A stretch of 64,000 nt of DNA. It comes from Brumimicrobium sp041655765 (GTDB lineage: Bacteria > Bacteroidota > Bacteroidia > Flavobacteriales_D > Crocinitomicaceae). The position numbers were made by a program, and so were the translations under genes. Positions 51,578-59,933 of the stretch are shown in pieces (position 1 is the first letter of the stretch; each line of letters opens with the position of its first letter). The DNA lies in assembly GCA_041655765.1 (NCBI GenBank), contig JBBAEU010000004.1, positions 1-64,000 on the forward strand, read 5' to 3'. Under the pieces are notes generated by a model, which saw only the letters and a program-made list of their open reading frames with translations, had not been told where the DNA came from and did not search any database.

Positions 51578-52624
51578 TTATTGATTTTGCCATACTTTTA
51601 GATAGTCTTTTCCTATGTTTTTATCATATAATAACTTCCCTTTTATTGTAGGAGCCTTGAGTCCTTTTTTAAATGTGGATTGACCAATTAATTGATAAGC
51701 TTCATCCCATAGATTTTCTTCAATAAAGCGTCTTGTTGTTTCTGCACCTCCTTCGATAAAAACGGAAAGAAACTTTTTTTCGTATAGCACAGAAAGTATA
51801 TTTTGAACATTTACCTCTGTTAAAGAAATAACTTCTACCGAAGGTGATAGGTTGGGAATATTCTTTTTAGTTGTAATGATGGTTGTAGGGTTTCCATCAG
51901 TAAAAACGGTTGAACTTGGATTTACGTTTCCATTTGAATCAATAATAAAACGATGTGGAGATTTCCCCTCGACTTCTCGAACAGTAAGCTGTGGATTGTC
52001 ATTGTTAACAGTTTTCCACCCGACTAAAATCGCTTGTTCTTTGCTCCTCCATTGATGTACGTATAATTTTGTTTTCGGTTGTGTAATCCAATTGACTCCT
52101 TTTTCTCGCTCTTCAACGAAACGATCCATAAAACCGTCTTGCGTTTCTGCCCATTTTAGAACAACAAAAGGTCTTTTCTTCTCGTGAAAAGTAAAAAAAC
52201 GTCGATTTAAGAATCGCGCCTCATCTTCTAAAAGTCCTACTTCAACTTGCAACCCATTTTTTTTTATCCTTTCGATTCCTTTTCCAGAAACCTTTGAATT
52301 TGTATCTAAACAAGCAATAACCACACGTTTGAATTGATGTTTTATAATTAAATCAGCGCATGGTGGTGTTTTTCCATGGTGTGAACATGGCTCAAGGGTA
52401 ACGTAAATTGTCGAATCTTTTAAAATTGACTGATTTTTTACAGCATTGATGGCATTCACCTCTGCATGAGCTTTTCCATATTTTTGATGATATCCTTCTC
52501 CAATGATTTTATCATTATAAACAATAACAGCTCCAACCAATGGATTTGGAGAAGCATTGACACCTGCTAAAGTCGCCAACTGCAAAGCTCTTTGCATAAA
52601 TTGTATGTCATTGTTTTTATTCAT
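51578..52624 (-). CDS. ribD: Riboflavin biosynthesis deaminase/reductase RibD
   Basis: RibD carries out the second and third steps of riboflavin synthesis: deamination of the pyrimidine and reduction of the ribosyl side chain. The 348-residue protein has an N-terminal CMP/dCMP-deaminase domain with the zinc site His53-Ala-Glu55 and the paired Cys80 and Cys89 in EPCSHHGKTPPCADL, then an NADPH-dependent reductase domain (about 150-345). The length is normal for the fused form. No other rib gene is near. It sits between a permease gene and a membrane protein gene in a compact minus-strand set. Confidence 0.93.
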   Translation of the reverse strand: MNKNNDIQFMQRALQLATLAGVNASPNPLVGAVIVYNDKIIGEGYHQKYGKAHAEVNAINAVKNQSILKDSTIYVTLEPCSHHGKTPPCADLIIKHQFKRVVIACLDTNSKVSGKGIERIKKNGLQVEVGLLEDEARFLNRRFFTFHEKKRPFVVLKWAETQDGFMDRFVEEREKGVNWITQPKTKLYVHQWRSKEQAILVGWKTVNNDNPQLTVREVEGKSPHRFIIDSNGNVNPSSTVFTDGNPTTIITTKKNIPNLSPSVEVISLTEVNVQNILSVLYEKKFLSVFIEGGAETTRRFIEENLWDEAYQLIGQSTFKKGLKAPTIKGKLLYDKNIGKDYLKVWQNQ

Positions 52625-52660
52625 TGTGTTTGGTGTTTAATCACTTTCCAATTAAAGGTA

Positions 52661-54361
52661 CTATTCAAACCTCATTGCTTTCACAGGCGAAATTTTTGTA
52701 ACTACCCACGAAGGAATTATCAATGCAGCTGTACACAAAAATAACGTTCCAACATTCAGTAATATCAAGTGTAATAGATTTAATTCAATTGGGACAGCAT
52801 CCAAATAATAAACCTCAGAATTTAGTGGAATAATGGTAAAATATTGTTGCAACAAACAAAAACCAATCCCGATGATATTCCCAATCAACATTCCTCTTAA
52901 AACAATAAAGACTGCTTGGTAAAGGAAAATCTTTCTAATATCCCAGTTCATTGTTCCCAATGCTTTTAATAATCCAATCAGTGGAGTTTTTGTAAGAATT
53001 AATACCAGTAATCCAGAGCTCATATTAATTGTTCCGATAAGAAGCATCAAAACAAGGATAATAATGACATTCAAATCTAAAAAATCCAGCCACAAAAATA
53101 TATCTTGTTGGTCTTCTTCAATCGTTTTCACGAAATAATCGTGACCGTCATTTTCGGTTTGATAGTAAATCGTTTGTTTAATATTGGAGGCTATATTACT
53201 TAATTCATTAAAATCGTTCACTTCTACTTCGTATCCACCAATATAATTTTCAAAACTTCCTTTTCCATCAACGTATTCAAATGTTACAGTTTTTCCACCC
53301 AAAATATCAATAGAAAACTTCATCCCTTTATCATCTAAATAGTTTCTTTGAATTTCTCCTATTTCCAATGCTGTTGGGAAACAAGGCAAGTATGGATTTC
53401 CATGTACAGAAATATGTAAATAGGCAGTATCAGGAATGGAATTAATCTCTCCGAACCCATCAACAAAGGTTATGTAGTCTGATGTAATCACTTGAAAAGT
53501 AGTATCTTTCGTTGGGCAAAATGTAAAGCCGATTGTTTTCTCATATCCTTCTCCCCAGTTGTGTCTATAATTTCCGTTTCCTCCTGTAGCATTGGCATAA
53601 ATAATAAATTCTCCTCGTTGATTTATGGTATCTGCAACACGAATGGCTGCTTGTATTCCCCAATCGTTTAGTTTTTGAACATTTCGGATATCCCCAACAA
53701 TAATTTGTTCATCAAACTCTTGTAAACCTGTTTTAAAAATCCCTGCTATTTTATATTTTAACTTTACTGGAGCTTGTTTAACGAAAAATATGTTTACGTA
53801 ATTATCTATTTCTAATCCCAAATTTCTAGCAATATATGAGGAAATAAGAATTTCTTCTGTAGGAGTTGAGTCGCTAGTGTTTGGAACTTTACCTTCTATT
53901 AAATTCGATTGAAAGAAACTCCAATCATATTTTTTTCCAACCCCTTTTAGAATAATACCGTGTATTTCTTGCTGAACTTGGAATGTGTCAACTCCATGAA
54001 TGGTATAAAATGAAGTATCGGGTTCAGATTGCAATAATGCAGGTTTATAGGCAAATGGTTGAATCCCTTTTACGCCGTTTATATTTTGGATTACTTTTTG
54101 TAATGAATCGTTAAAAATGATAGGAGCCGACTCGAAAGTAGAGATTTCTCCAGCTTTGGTAATTGTGGCGTGGGATCCAAAACCAATGACTTTATCTTTT
54201 ACTTCCTGTTGAAATCCTGTAACGACAGCAAGCGTAATAATGTTTATCGCCATAGCCAAAATTATGCTTAATCTAGCAAAACGAATGATAGGTTGAGAAA
54301 CTTTTTTATCTTCGCTTTTACCTTGATGTATTTTCTTGGCTATGTAATATGTTATATTCAA
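52661..54361 (-). CDS. ABC transporter permease, LolE/FtsX-like
   Basis: This 566-residue inner-membrane protein has the FtsX/LolE layout: one N-terminal helix (about 30-50, SIILAMAINIITLAVV), a large periplasmic domain (about 55-425), and three C-terminal helices (about 435-460, 480-510, 530-555). Such permeases move lipoproteins or other envelope molecules with a separate ATPase, not encoded here. The start is a TTG at 54361: an in-frame TAA lies two codons upstream and no ATG is available before residue 37. The periplasmic part is longer than in LolE and is specific to Bacteroidota. Lipoprotein release is inferred. Confidence 0.82.
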   Translation of the reverse strand: MNITYYIAKKIHQGKSEDKKVSQPIIRFARLSIILAMAINIITLAVVTGFQQEVKDKVIGFGSHATITKAGEISTFESAPIIFNDSLQKVIQNINGVKGIQPFAYKPALLQSEPDTSFYTIHGVDTFQVQQEIHGIILKGVGKKYDWSFFQSNLIEGKVPNTSDSTPTEEILISSYIARNLGLEIDNYVNIFFVKQAPVKLKYKIAGIFKTGLQEFDEQIIVGDIRNVQKLNDWGIQAAIRVADTINQRGEFIIYANATGGNGNYRHNWGEGYEKTIGFTFCPTKDTTFQVITSDYITFVDGFGEINSIPDTAYLHISVHGNPYLPCFPTALEIGEIQRNYLDDKGMKFSIDILGGKTVTFEYVDGKGSFENYIGGYEVEVNDFNELSNIASNIKQTIYYQTENDGHDYFVKTIEEDQQDIFLWLDFLDLNVIIILVLMLLIGTINMSSGLLVLILTKTPLIGLLKALGTMNWDIRKIFLYQAVFIVLRGMLIGNIIGIGFCLLQQYFTIIPLNSEVYYLDAVPIELNLLHLILLNVGTLFLCTAALIIPSWVVTKISPVKAMRFE

Positions 54362-54381
54362 AATTTAAAATTGTAAAGCTA

Positions 54382-55569
54382 ATGTTTTCAACGCATTTAT
54401 TACTTAAAAGTATTTTAATATTTATCTTGGCTTCTTGTCAACAAAATTTACCAGCGCAAATATCATCGAGCGAAACTACTGAAAAAAATGAGAAAATCAT
54501 TGAAAAATCACTCAAAGTTGGTGCAGAGCGTATTGATGATATTATCGAAATTATAGGAAAGCACCACATAGCTATTATCGCTAATCAAACAAGTAAGATT
54601 GGAAATACACATCTCGTAGATACATTTTTGGCTAATAATGTAAATATTGTCAAGGTCTTTTCTCCGGAACATGGTTTTCGCGGAGATGCTGATGCTGGCG
54701 AATCTGTGAAATCACATACAGATTCAAAAACGGGATTACCTGTCGTTTCGCTATATGGTGACAATAAAAAACCAACCAATAAGCAATTGGAAGGAATTGA
54801 TTTTTTGATTTTTGATTTACAAGATGTCGGTGCTCGATTCTATACCTATATCTCAACAATGTATTATGCAATGGAAGCAGCTGCTGAAAATGGAATTCCT
54901 TTTATAGTTTTAGATAGACCAAATCCAACAGGAAGTTTTGTTGATGGTCCAATTCGTAAATCAGGATTTGAATCGTTTGTAGGAGTTAATCCAATTCCTG
55001 TAATTCATGGAATGACCGTTGGAGAGTTGGCACAAATGATAAATGGCGAGAAATGGCTGAAAGATGAACTTCAATGTGATTTAACTGTTATTTCTTGTCT
55101 AAATTACGATAAAAATCAACCGTATTCCTTACCAGTTTCCCCTTCTCCAAATTTACGAAGTGATGCTGCTATTCAATTATATCCAAGCCTATGCCTTTTT
55201 GAAGGTACGGTTGTGAGCATTGGTCGTGGAACAGAAACACCTTTTGAGGTTTTTGGGCATCCTTCTTTTCAAAATGTAGATGATTTTATTTTTGAATTTA
55301 CTCCAGTTTCAAGTTTTGGAGCGAAAAATCCAAAGCTAATAAACCAAAAATGCTATGGAAAAAATTTAAAAGATTTTTATAATGGAGAATTGGCAAGCCA
55401 ATTAGAAATTGGTTGGTTGATAGAAGCATACAAGGCATACGGTTCAAAAAAATCTTTCTTTGATAGACCAAGGTTTTTTGATTTATTAGCAGGAACAGAT
55501 GAGTTGCGAAAACAAATTATCGCAGGTAAATCAGAGCAAGAAATACGAGACTCATGGAAAAAGAGTTGA
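54382..55569 (+). CDS. NamZ-type exo-beta-N-acetylmuramidase (DUF1343)
   Basis: DUF1343 (GH171, NamZ) enzymes release N-acetylmuramic acid from cell-wall fragments. The 395-residue product carries a lipoprotein signal with lipobox LASC, then the family blocks NQTSKIGNTHLVD, FSPEHGFRGDADAGE and FDLQDVGARFYTYIST, DRPNPTG and FEGTVVSIGRGTETPFE, which hold the active-site acidic residues. I start at the ATG at 54382; an in-frame ATG at 54349 would add a basic stretch and cannot be excluded. It is divergent from the permease gene and its first alternative start overlaps that gene. Use of recycled peptidoglycan is the likely role. Confidence 0.88.
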   Translation: MFSTHLLLKSILIFILASCQQNLPAQISSSETTEKNEKIIEKSLKVGAERIDDIIEIIGKHHIAIIANQTSKIGNTHLVDTFLANNVNIVKVFSPEHGFRGDADAGESVKSHTDSKTGLPVVSLYGDNKKPTNKQLEGIDFLIFDLQDVGARFYTYISTMYYAMEAAAENGIPFIVLDRPNPTGSFVDGPIRKSGFESFVGVNPIPVIHGMTVGELAQMINGEKWLKDELQCDLTVISCLNYDKNQPYSLPVSPSPNLRSDAAIQLYPSLCLFEGTVVSIGRGTETPFEVFGHPSFQNVDDFIFEFTPVSSFGAKNPKLINQKCYGKNLKDFYNGELASQLEIGWLIEAYKAYGSKKSFFDRPRFFDLLAGTDELRKQIIAGKSEQEIRDSWKKS

Positions 55570-55631
55570 ATGCTTTTAAAGAATTACGAAAAAAATACGT
55601 AATTTACGAGTCTAATTAAATTCAAATTGTT

Positions 55632-55838
55632 ATGAGAATTATTTCTTTAATTTCAATCCTTGTACTGTTTTTTATGACTTCATGTAAAAAAGATTGGATT
55701 TGTCAATGCGAGCCTACTGGCGATAATCCAAATTATTTGGAAGTTACGCATATACACATTGAAGATATGAATCAATCCAATGCAAAGAGTGAGTGTAAAG
55801 CCAATGAGACAAAAGGATTTCAATGTGACTTGAGATAA
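55632..55838 (+). CDS. Tiny Cys-rich lipoprotein
   Basis: This 68-residue protein begins MRIISLISILVLFFMTSC, a lipoprotein signal with lipobox MTSC, followed by KKDWICQCEPTGDNPNYLE and a short helix with two more Cys. After the lipidated Cys the start SCKKxxxC is the same as in the small lipoprotein at 49152. Four Cys in a mature chain of about 50 residues suggests disulfides or metal binding. It follows the DUF1343 gene by 62 bases. No function is known to me. Confidence 0.72.
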   Translation: MRIISLISILVLFFMTSCKKDWICQCEPTGDNPNYLEVTHIHIEDMNQSNAKSECKANETKGFQCDLR

Positions 55839-55996
55839 TTTTTTTAAAAAGTACTCGATAAAATCAATGTTATCATTATATTCGCACCGTCAAAAAGATA
55901 AGATTTATCACTTTTTAAGCAACGAAATTTTCCCTTATCTGAAGGTATCATACTTAATGAAATGAGTGAATTTCAAAAAAACAACTACTATTTAGG

Positions 55997-56027
55997 TTGT
56001 GATTAATAAATGATAATTCTATATTTG
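55997..56027 (+). promoter_or_regulatory. Promoter for secDF
   Basis: TTG (55997-55999), a 20-base spacer and TATATTTG (56020-56027) match the consensus, 33 bases before the secDF start codon. A weaker TATATTCG lies at 55877-55884. Confidence 0.65.
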
Positions 56028-56060
56028 CGGGCTATTAAATAATTAACGATACTTTAAAAT

Positions 56061-59000
56061 ATGCGTAACAAAGGATTTTTCTGGTTTATAACCATTTTAC
56101 TTCTAATTGTAAGTATTTATCAAATTTCTTTTTCATTTGTAAGTACAAGTATTGAGAGAAAAGCAGAATTAGAGGCAGAAGAAAGCGTTCACGCTCTAAT
56201 GGCTACTGTTGTTCAAGGAGATTCAGCTGAGTTGCCAAATGGTACTTGGGTGAACTTCGAAACTGACAATGAGGCATTTGACTTAGCTAAGTCGGCTTTT
56301 CTTAACGAAATACTTAAAGAGAAAAACAAAGAAAAAGTTTATTTAGGTAAAACTTTCTCGGAAGTTAAAGAACAAAGTGTTGCCTTGGGTCTTGATCTTG
56401 AAGGTGGAATGTCTGTAACTCTCGAAATCTCAATGCCAGATTTGGTTAAATCAAAAGCACTTAACCCAAGAGATTTACATTTTGCAAAACCTTATGATTT
56501 AGCTTTAGAGGAATATAATACACAAGGAGGAAAATTTGTAGATATTTTCGTGAGAAAACATACTGAACTATACCCAGACAGAGGGTTAATTCGTGAGTTT
56601 TCAACAGATGAGGTAATTTCAGAGGTTGGGAACAGAGCTTCTAATAATGATGTTGCAGCTTATTTAAGTAAGTTAGCCGATGGAGCTCTAGATGGTGTTG
56701 AAACTATTATGGAGAACCGTATCAACCAATTTGGAGTCGCACAACCTAACATTACAAAAGATGTTTCAACAAATAGAATTTATATCGAATTGCCAGGTGT
56801 AAAAGACCAAGCTACTGTAAAGCAACGTTTACAAAGTACAGCGAATCTTGAATTTTATTTGACTTTTAAAAGTCAAGAACTTGGAGGTTTTTTAAATGAT
56901 TTGTTAATTGAATCTTCTAGTCTTGATGGTCAAGATAACTCAGATGATTTGTTTAACGATGATGAAGAAGACCTTTTTGGCGATGATGCTTCAACAGATT
57001 CTACAAGCGTTGCTAACGAAGTAGCTGATTCAACACTCGTTCAAAAAGAAGAGGTTACTGAAGAAGAGAAAGAAGAAGAATTTCAATTAACTTCTCTGGG
57101 GCAAATGCTTCAAGTAAACCTTGATCAGCAAGGTAGATTCGTAAACAGCCCACAACTTGGTTTTGCTAAATCCCAAGATACAGCCAAAATTAATGTAATC
57201 TTAAATGATAAGGCTGAAGAATTAATGATGGACAATATTCGTTTCGTTTGGGGAGCACACGAAGAAAAGTTAGGAGCAGATACCAAAGAATCATTTTACA
57301 CTTTATATGCTTTAAAAATTCCAGATGACCAAAGAGCAAGAGTTGGTGGAACAGATATTAAAGAAGCAAGGGTTTCTATCGATCCAAACACTGGAGAAAG
57401 AGGTGTGAGTGTTGATATGAACGATGTTGGAGCTGACGAATGGGGAAGAATGACAACTGAAAATGTTGGAAACTTTATTGCCATTACAATGGATAATAAA
57501 GTATATAGTGCACCAGTTATTAATGGGCCAATTACAGGTGGTTCGACATTAATTTCTGGTAACTTCACATTGGCGGAGAGCCAAGGATTAACAGATTTAT
57601 TAAATGCTGGAGCACTTCCTGCACCATCTAATATTGTTGACGAAGCGGTGGTTGGACCAACAATTGGAGCGCAGAACGCTAGAACAGGATTAATATCTTT
57701 TGGTGTTGCTTTAATTTTAGTACTTAGTTACATGGTTTTCTATTATGGAAAAGCAGGTTTTGTTGCCGATACTGCCTTGATAATTAACTTTATTCTTCTT
57801 GTCGGATTCTTAGCAGCTTTTGGGGCAGTACTTACATTAGCAGGTATTGCTGGAATCGTGTTGACGATGGGAATGGCAATAGATGCTAACGTGCTTATTT
57901 CTGAACGTGTCCGTGAGGAGGTTCGTGAAGGAAAAGGTATGAACATGGCTATTAAAGATGGTTATAAGAATGCCCTGCCTTCGATTTTAGATGCAAATAT
58001 AACAACTCTATTAGTTGCAATCGTTTTGAAAATGTACGGAACTGGACCAATTGAAAGTTTTGCTACAACCTTAATAATAGGTATTTTTACCTCTGTATTT
58101 ACAGGAGTTGTTGTAACAAGATTAATCTTTGAATACCAATTAAAGAAAAAGAGAACCTTCACTTTTGGTACAAAATTAACTCAAAATTTATTTGCAAACT
58201 TAAATATCCCATTCCTTAAAAACCGTAAGAAATTCTATTTGGCTTCTGGGGCATTTGTAGTGATTGCAATTGTTGCCTTATCAACTCGTGGACTTAAACC
58301 TTCTGTTGAATTTACTGGAGGAAGAACCTTTGAAACGGTATTTACAGAACCAGTTGGGGATAAAATTGATTTTATTAAAGATTTATTAAGAGACAACATT
58401 ACGGAAAATGGTGCTTCTGCTGCTTTTGATATTAAAGTTAGAAACTCTGACTACCGTCTGGAAATTGCGACTGATTACCTTTTAGGAGAACTAAATTCAA
58501 CTACACAGGTACAAACTGAACTATTGGATGCTTTAGCATCTGCAGAAGATGAATTAGGAGTGGCAACTGTCGAAAGTAGTCGTTCAATTTCAGCTGCTGT
58601 TTCAAGTGAACTTCAGTTGGCCTCTGTGATTTCAGTATTATTATCTCTTGCTATAATGTTTATCTATATTTTCATACGATTTGGTACATGGCAGTTTGGA
58701 TTGTCCGCAGTCGTTGGGTTAGCACATAATGTGATTATAGTATTAGGTGCTTTTGCATTATTTCATGGAGTAATGCCTTTTAATATGGAAGTAGATCAGG
58801 CATTTATTGCAGCAATTTTGACTGTTATTGCTTATTCAGTGAATGATACTGTGGTCGTGTTCGACAGAATTCGTGAGTATTTGAAAAAATATCATAAGAG
58901 ACCCGTTGGTGAAATTATTAATATGTCGATAAACTCAACCTTGGGTAGAACGATTAATACTTCGTTCTCTACATTCCTTGTATTGTTGACAATCTTTGTG

Positions 59001-59159
59001 TTTGATGGTGGAGCAATCAAAGGATTTACTTTCGCATTGATGATAGGTATAGTTGTCGGTACATATTCTACTATCTGTATTTCGAGTTCAATCATGTACG
59101 ATTTGACAAAAAAGAAAGATGCTGCTAAATTGGCAAAAGTAAAAATTGAAGATAAGTAG
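56061..59159 (+). CDS. secDF: Fused protein translocase subunit SecDF
   Basis: SecDF uses the proton gradient to help pull proteins through SecYEG. The 1032-residue protein joins SecD and SecF: one helix at residues 6-27, the SecD periplasmic region with GLDLEGGMSVTLEI, five further helices with the GMAIDANVLISERVREE motif, then SecF from about residue 720 with EFTGGRTFETVF and YSVNDTVVVFDRIREY. An acidic insert (about 280-345, rich in Asp, Glu and Ser) lies in the first periplasmic region and is common in Bacteroidota. It is a single gene with its own promoter and a terminator at 59192-59225. Export of the T9SS cargo depends on this step. Confidence 0.95.
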   Translation: MRNKGFFWFITILLLIVSIYQISFSFVSTSIERKAELEAEESVHALMATVVQGDSAELPNGTWVNFETDNEAFDLAKSAFLNEILKEKNKEKVYLGKTFSEVKEQSVALGLDLEGGMSVTLEISMPDLVKSKALNPRDLHFAKPYDLALEEYNTQGGKFVDIFVRKHTELYPDRGLIREFSTDEVISEVGNRASNNDVAAYLSKLADGALDGVETIMENRINQFGVAQPNITKDVSTNRIYIELPGVKDQATVKQRLQSTANLEFYLTFKSQELGGFLNDLLIESSSLDGQDNSDDLFNDDEEDLFGDDASTDSTSVANEVADSTLVQKEEVTEEEKEEEFQLTSLGQMLQVNLDQQGRFVNSPQLGFAKSQDTAKINVILNDKAEELMMDNIRFVWGAHEEKLGADTKESFYTLYALKIPDDQRARVGGTDIKEARVSIDPNTGERGVSVDMNDVGADEWGRMTTENVGNFIAITMDNKVYSAPVINGPITGGSTLISGNFTLAESQGLTDLLNAGALPAPSNIVDEAVVGPTIGAQNARTGLISFGVALILVLSYMVFYYGKAGFVADTALIINFILLVGFLAAFGAVLTLAGIAGIVLTMGMAIDANVLISERVREEVREGKGMNMAIKDGYKNALPSILDANITTLLVAIVLKMYGTGPIESFATTLIIGIFTSVFTGVVVTRLIFEYQLKKKRTFTFGTKLTQNLFANLNIPFLKNRKKFYLASGAFVVIAIVALSTRGLKPSVEFTGGRTFETVFTEPVGDKIDFIKDLLRDNITENGASAAFDIKVRNSDYRLEIATDYLLGELNSTTQVQTELLDALASAEDELGVATVESSRSISAAVSSELQLASVISVLLSLAIMFIYIFIRFGTWQFGLSAVVGLAHNVIIVLGAFALFHGVMPFNMEVDQAFIAAILTVIAYSVNDTVVVFDRIREYLKKYHKRPVGEIINMSINSTLGRTINTSFSTFLVLLTIFVFDGGAIKGFTFALMIGIVVGTYSTICISSSIMYDLTKKKDAAKLAKVKIEDK

Positions 59160-59191
59160 TTTTTATCTTAAAAAATATTTTATTGATAAGT

Positions 59192-59225
59192 AAGGGCACG
59201 ATTCTTCGTGCCTTTATTATTTTTT
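59192..59225 (+). terminator. Terminator after secDF
   Basis: AAGGGCACGA (59192-59201) pairs with TCGTGCCTTT (59206-59215) through ten pairs including one G-T, loop TTCT, followed by a T-rich tail. Confidence 0.85.
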
Positions 59226-59305
59226 ATAGAAATGATTTCAACATAAGCGCAATTTTCATTATTTTTGATTAGCTTGCGTTAAAGAATATCGAAACAACAA
59301 TATCA

Positions 59306-59929
59306 ATGACTGAGGAAAATGAAAAAATAAGAACTTCATGGCCAATAATGGAGTCGTTTTATACAATTCAAGGAGAAGGTCATAATACTGGAAGAGCTGC
59401 TTTTTTTATTCGAACTGCAGGTTGTGATGTCGGCTGTGTTTGGTGCGATGTTAAAGAGAGCTGGGAAGCTGGATTGCACCCTGTCGTCCCTTTAAATCAA
59501 CTGATGGATAAAGTAAATGAATATCCAACCGACTTCGTTGTAATTACAGGCGGAGAGCCAACCATGTATTCCATTAAATCATTGGTTGATGAGTTACGAA
59601 GTCAAGGAAAAGAAGTCGCAATCGAAACATCAGGAACACACCCTTTAGATGCTGATGTGGATTGGTATTGTTTCTCTCCAAAAAAGTTTAAAGCACCACT
59701 TGAAGAGGCTTACCAGAAAGCAAATGAGTTGAAGGTTATCGTTTTTAACAAGTCTGATTTACAGTGGGCTGAAGAACACGCAGATAAGGTAAATAGCGAT
59801 TGTTTACTTTTTTTACAACCAGAATGGTCAAAAGAGGCACAAATGTTGCCATTGATAATAGCGTATGTAAAAGAACATCCAAAATGGAGAATCTCTTTGC
59901 AGACACATAAATACATGGATATACCTTAA
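59306..59929 (+). CDS. queE: 7-carboxy-7-deazaguanine synthase QueE
   Basis: QueE is a radical SAM enzyme of queuosine synthesis that makes the deazaguanine ring from carboxytetrahydropterin. The 207-residue protein has the N-terminal YTIQGEGHNTGRAAFF block and the iron-sulfur cluster motif Cys40-x3-Cys44-x2-Cys47 (CDVGCVWC); the GGEP motif follows as VVITGGEPTMY. The length suits the short QueE group. It lies after the secDF terminator and only four bases before the OmpA-like lipoprotein gene, so the two may be cotranscribed. No other que gene is in the window. Confidence 0.93.
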   Translation: MTEENEKIRTSWPIMESFYTIQGEGHNTGRAAFFIRTAGCDVGCVWCDVKESWEAGLHPVVPLNQLMDKVNEYPTDFVVITGGEPTMYSIKSLVDELRSQGKEVAIETSGTHPLDADVDWYCFSPKKFKAPLEEAYQKANELKVIVFNKSDLQWAEEHADKVNSDCLLFLQPEWSKEAQMLPLIIAYVKEHPKWRISLQTHKYMDIP

Positions 59930-59933
59930 AGAT

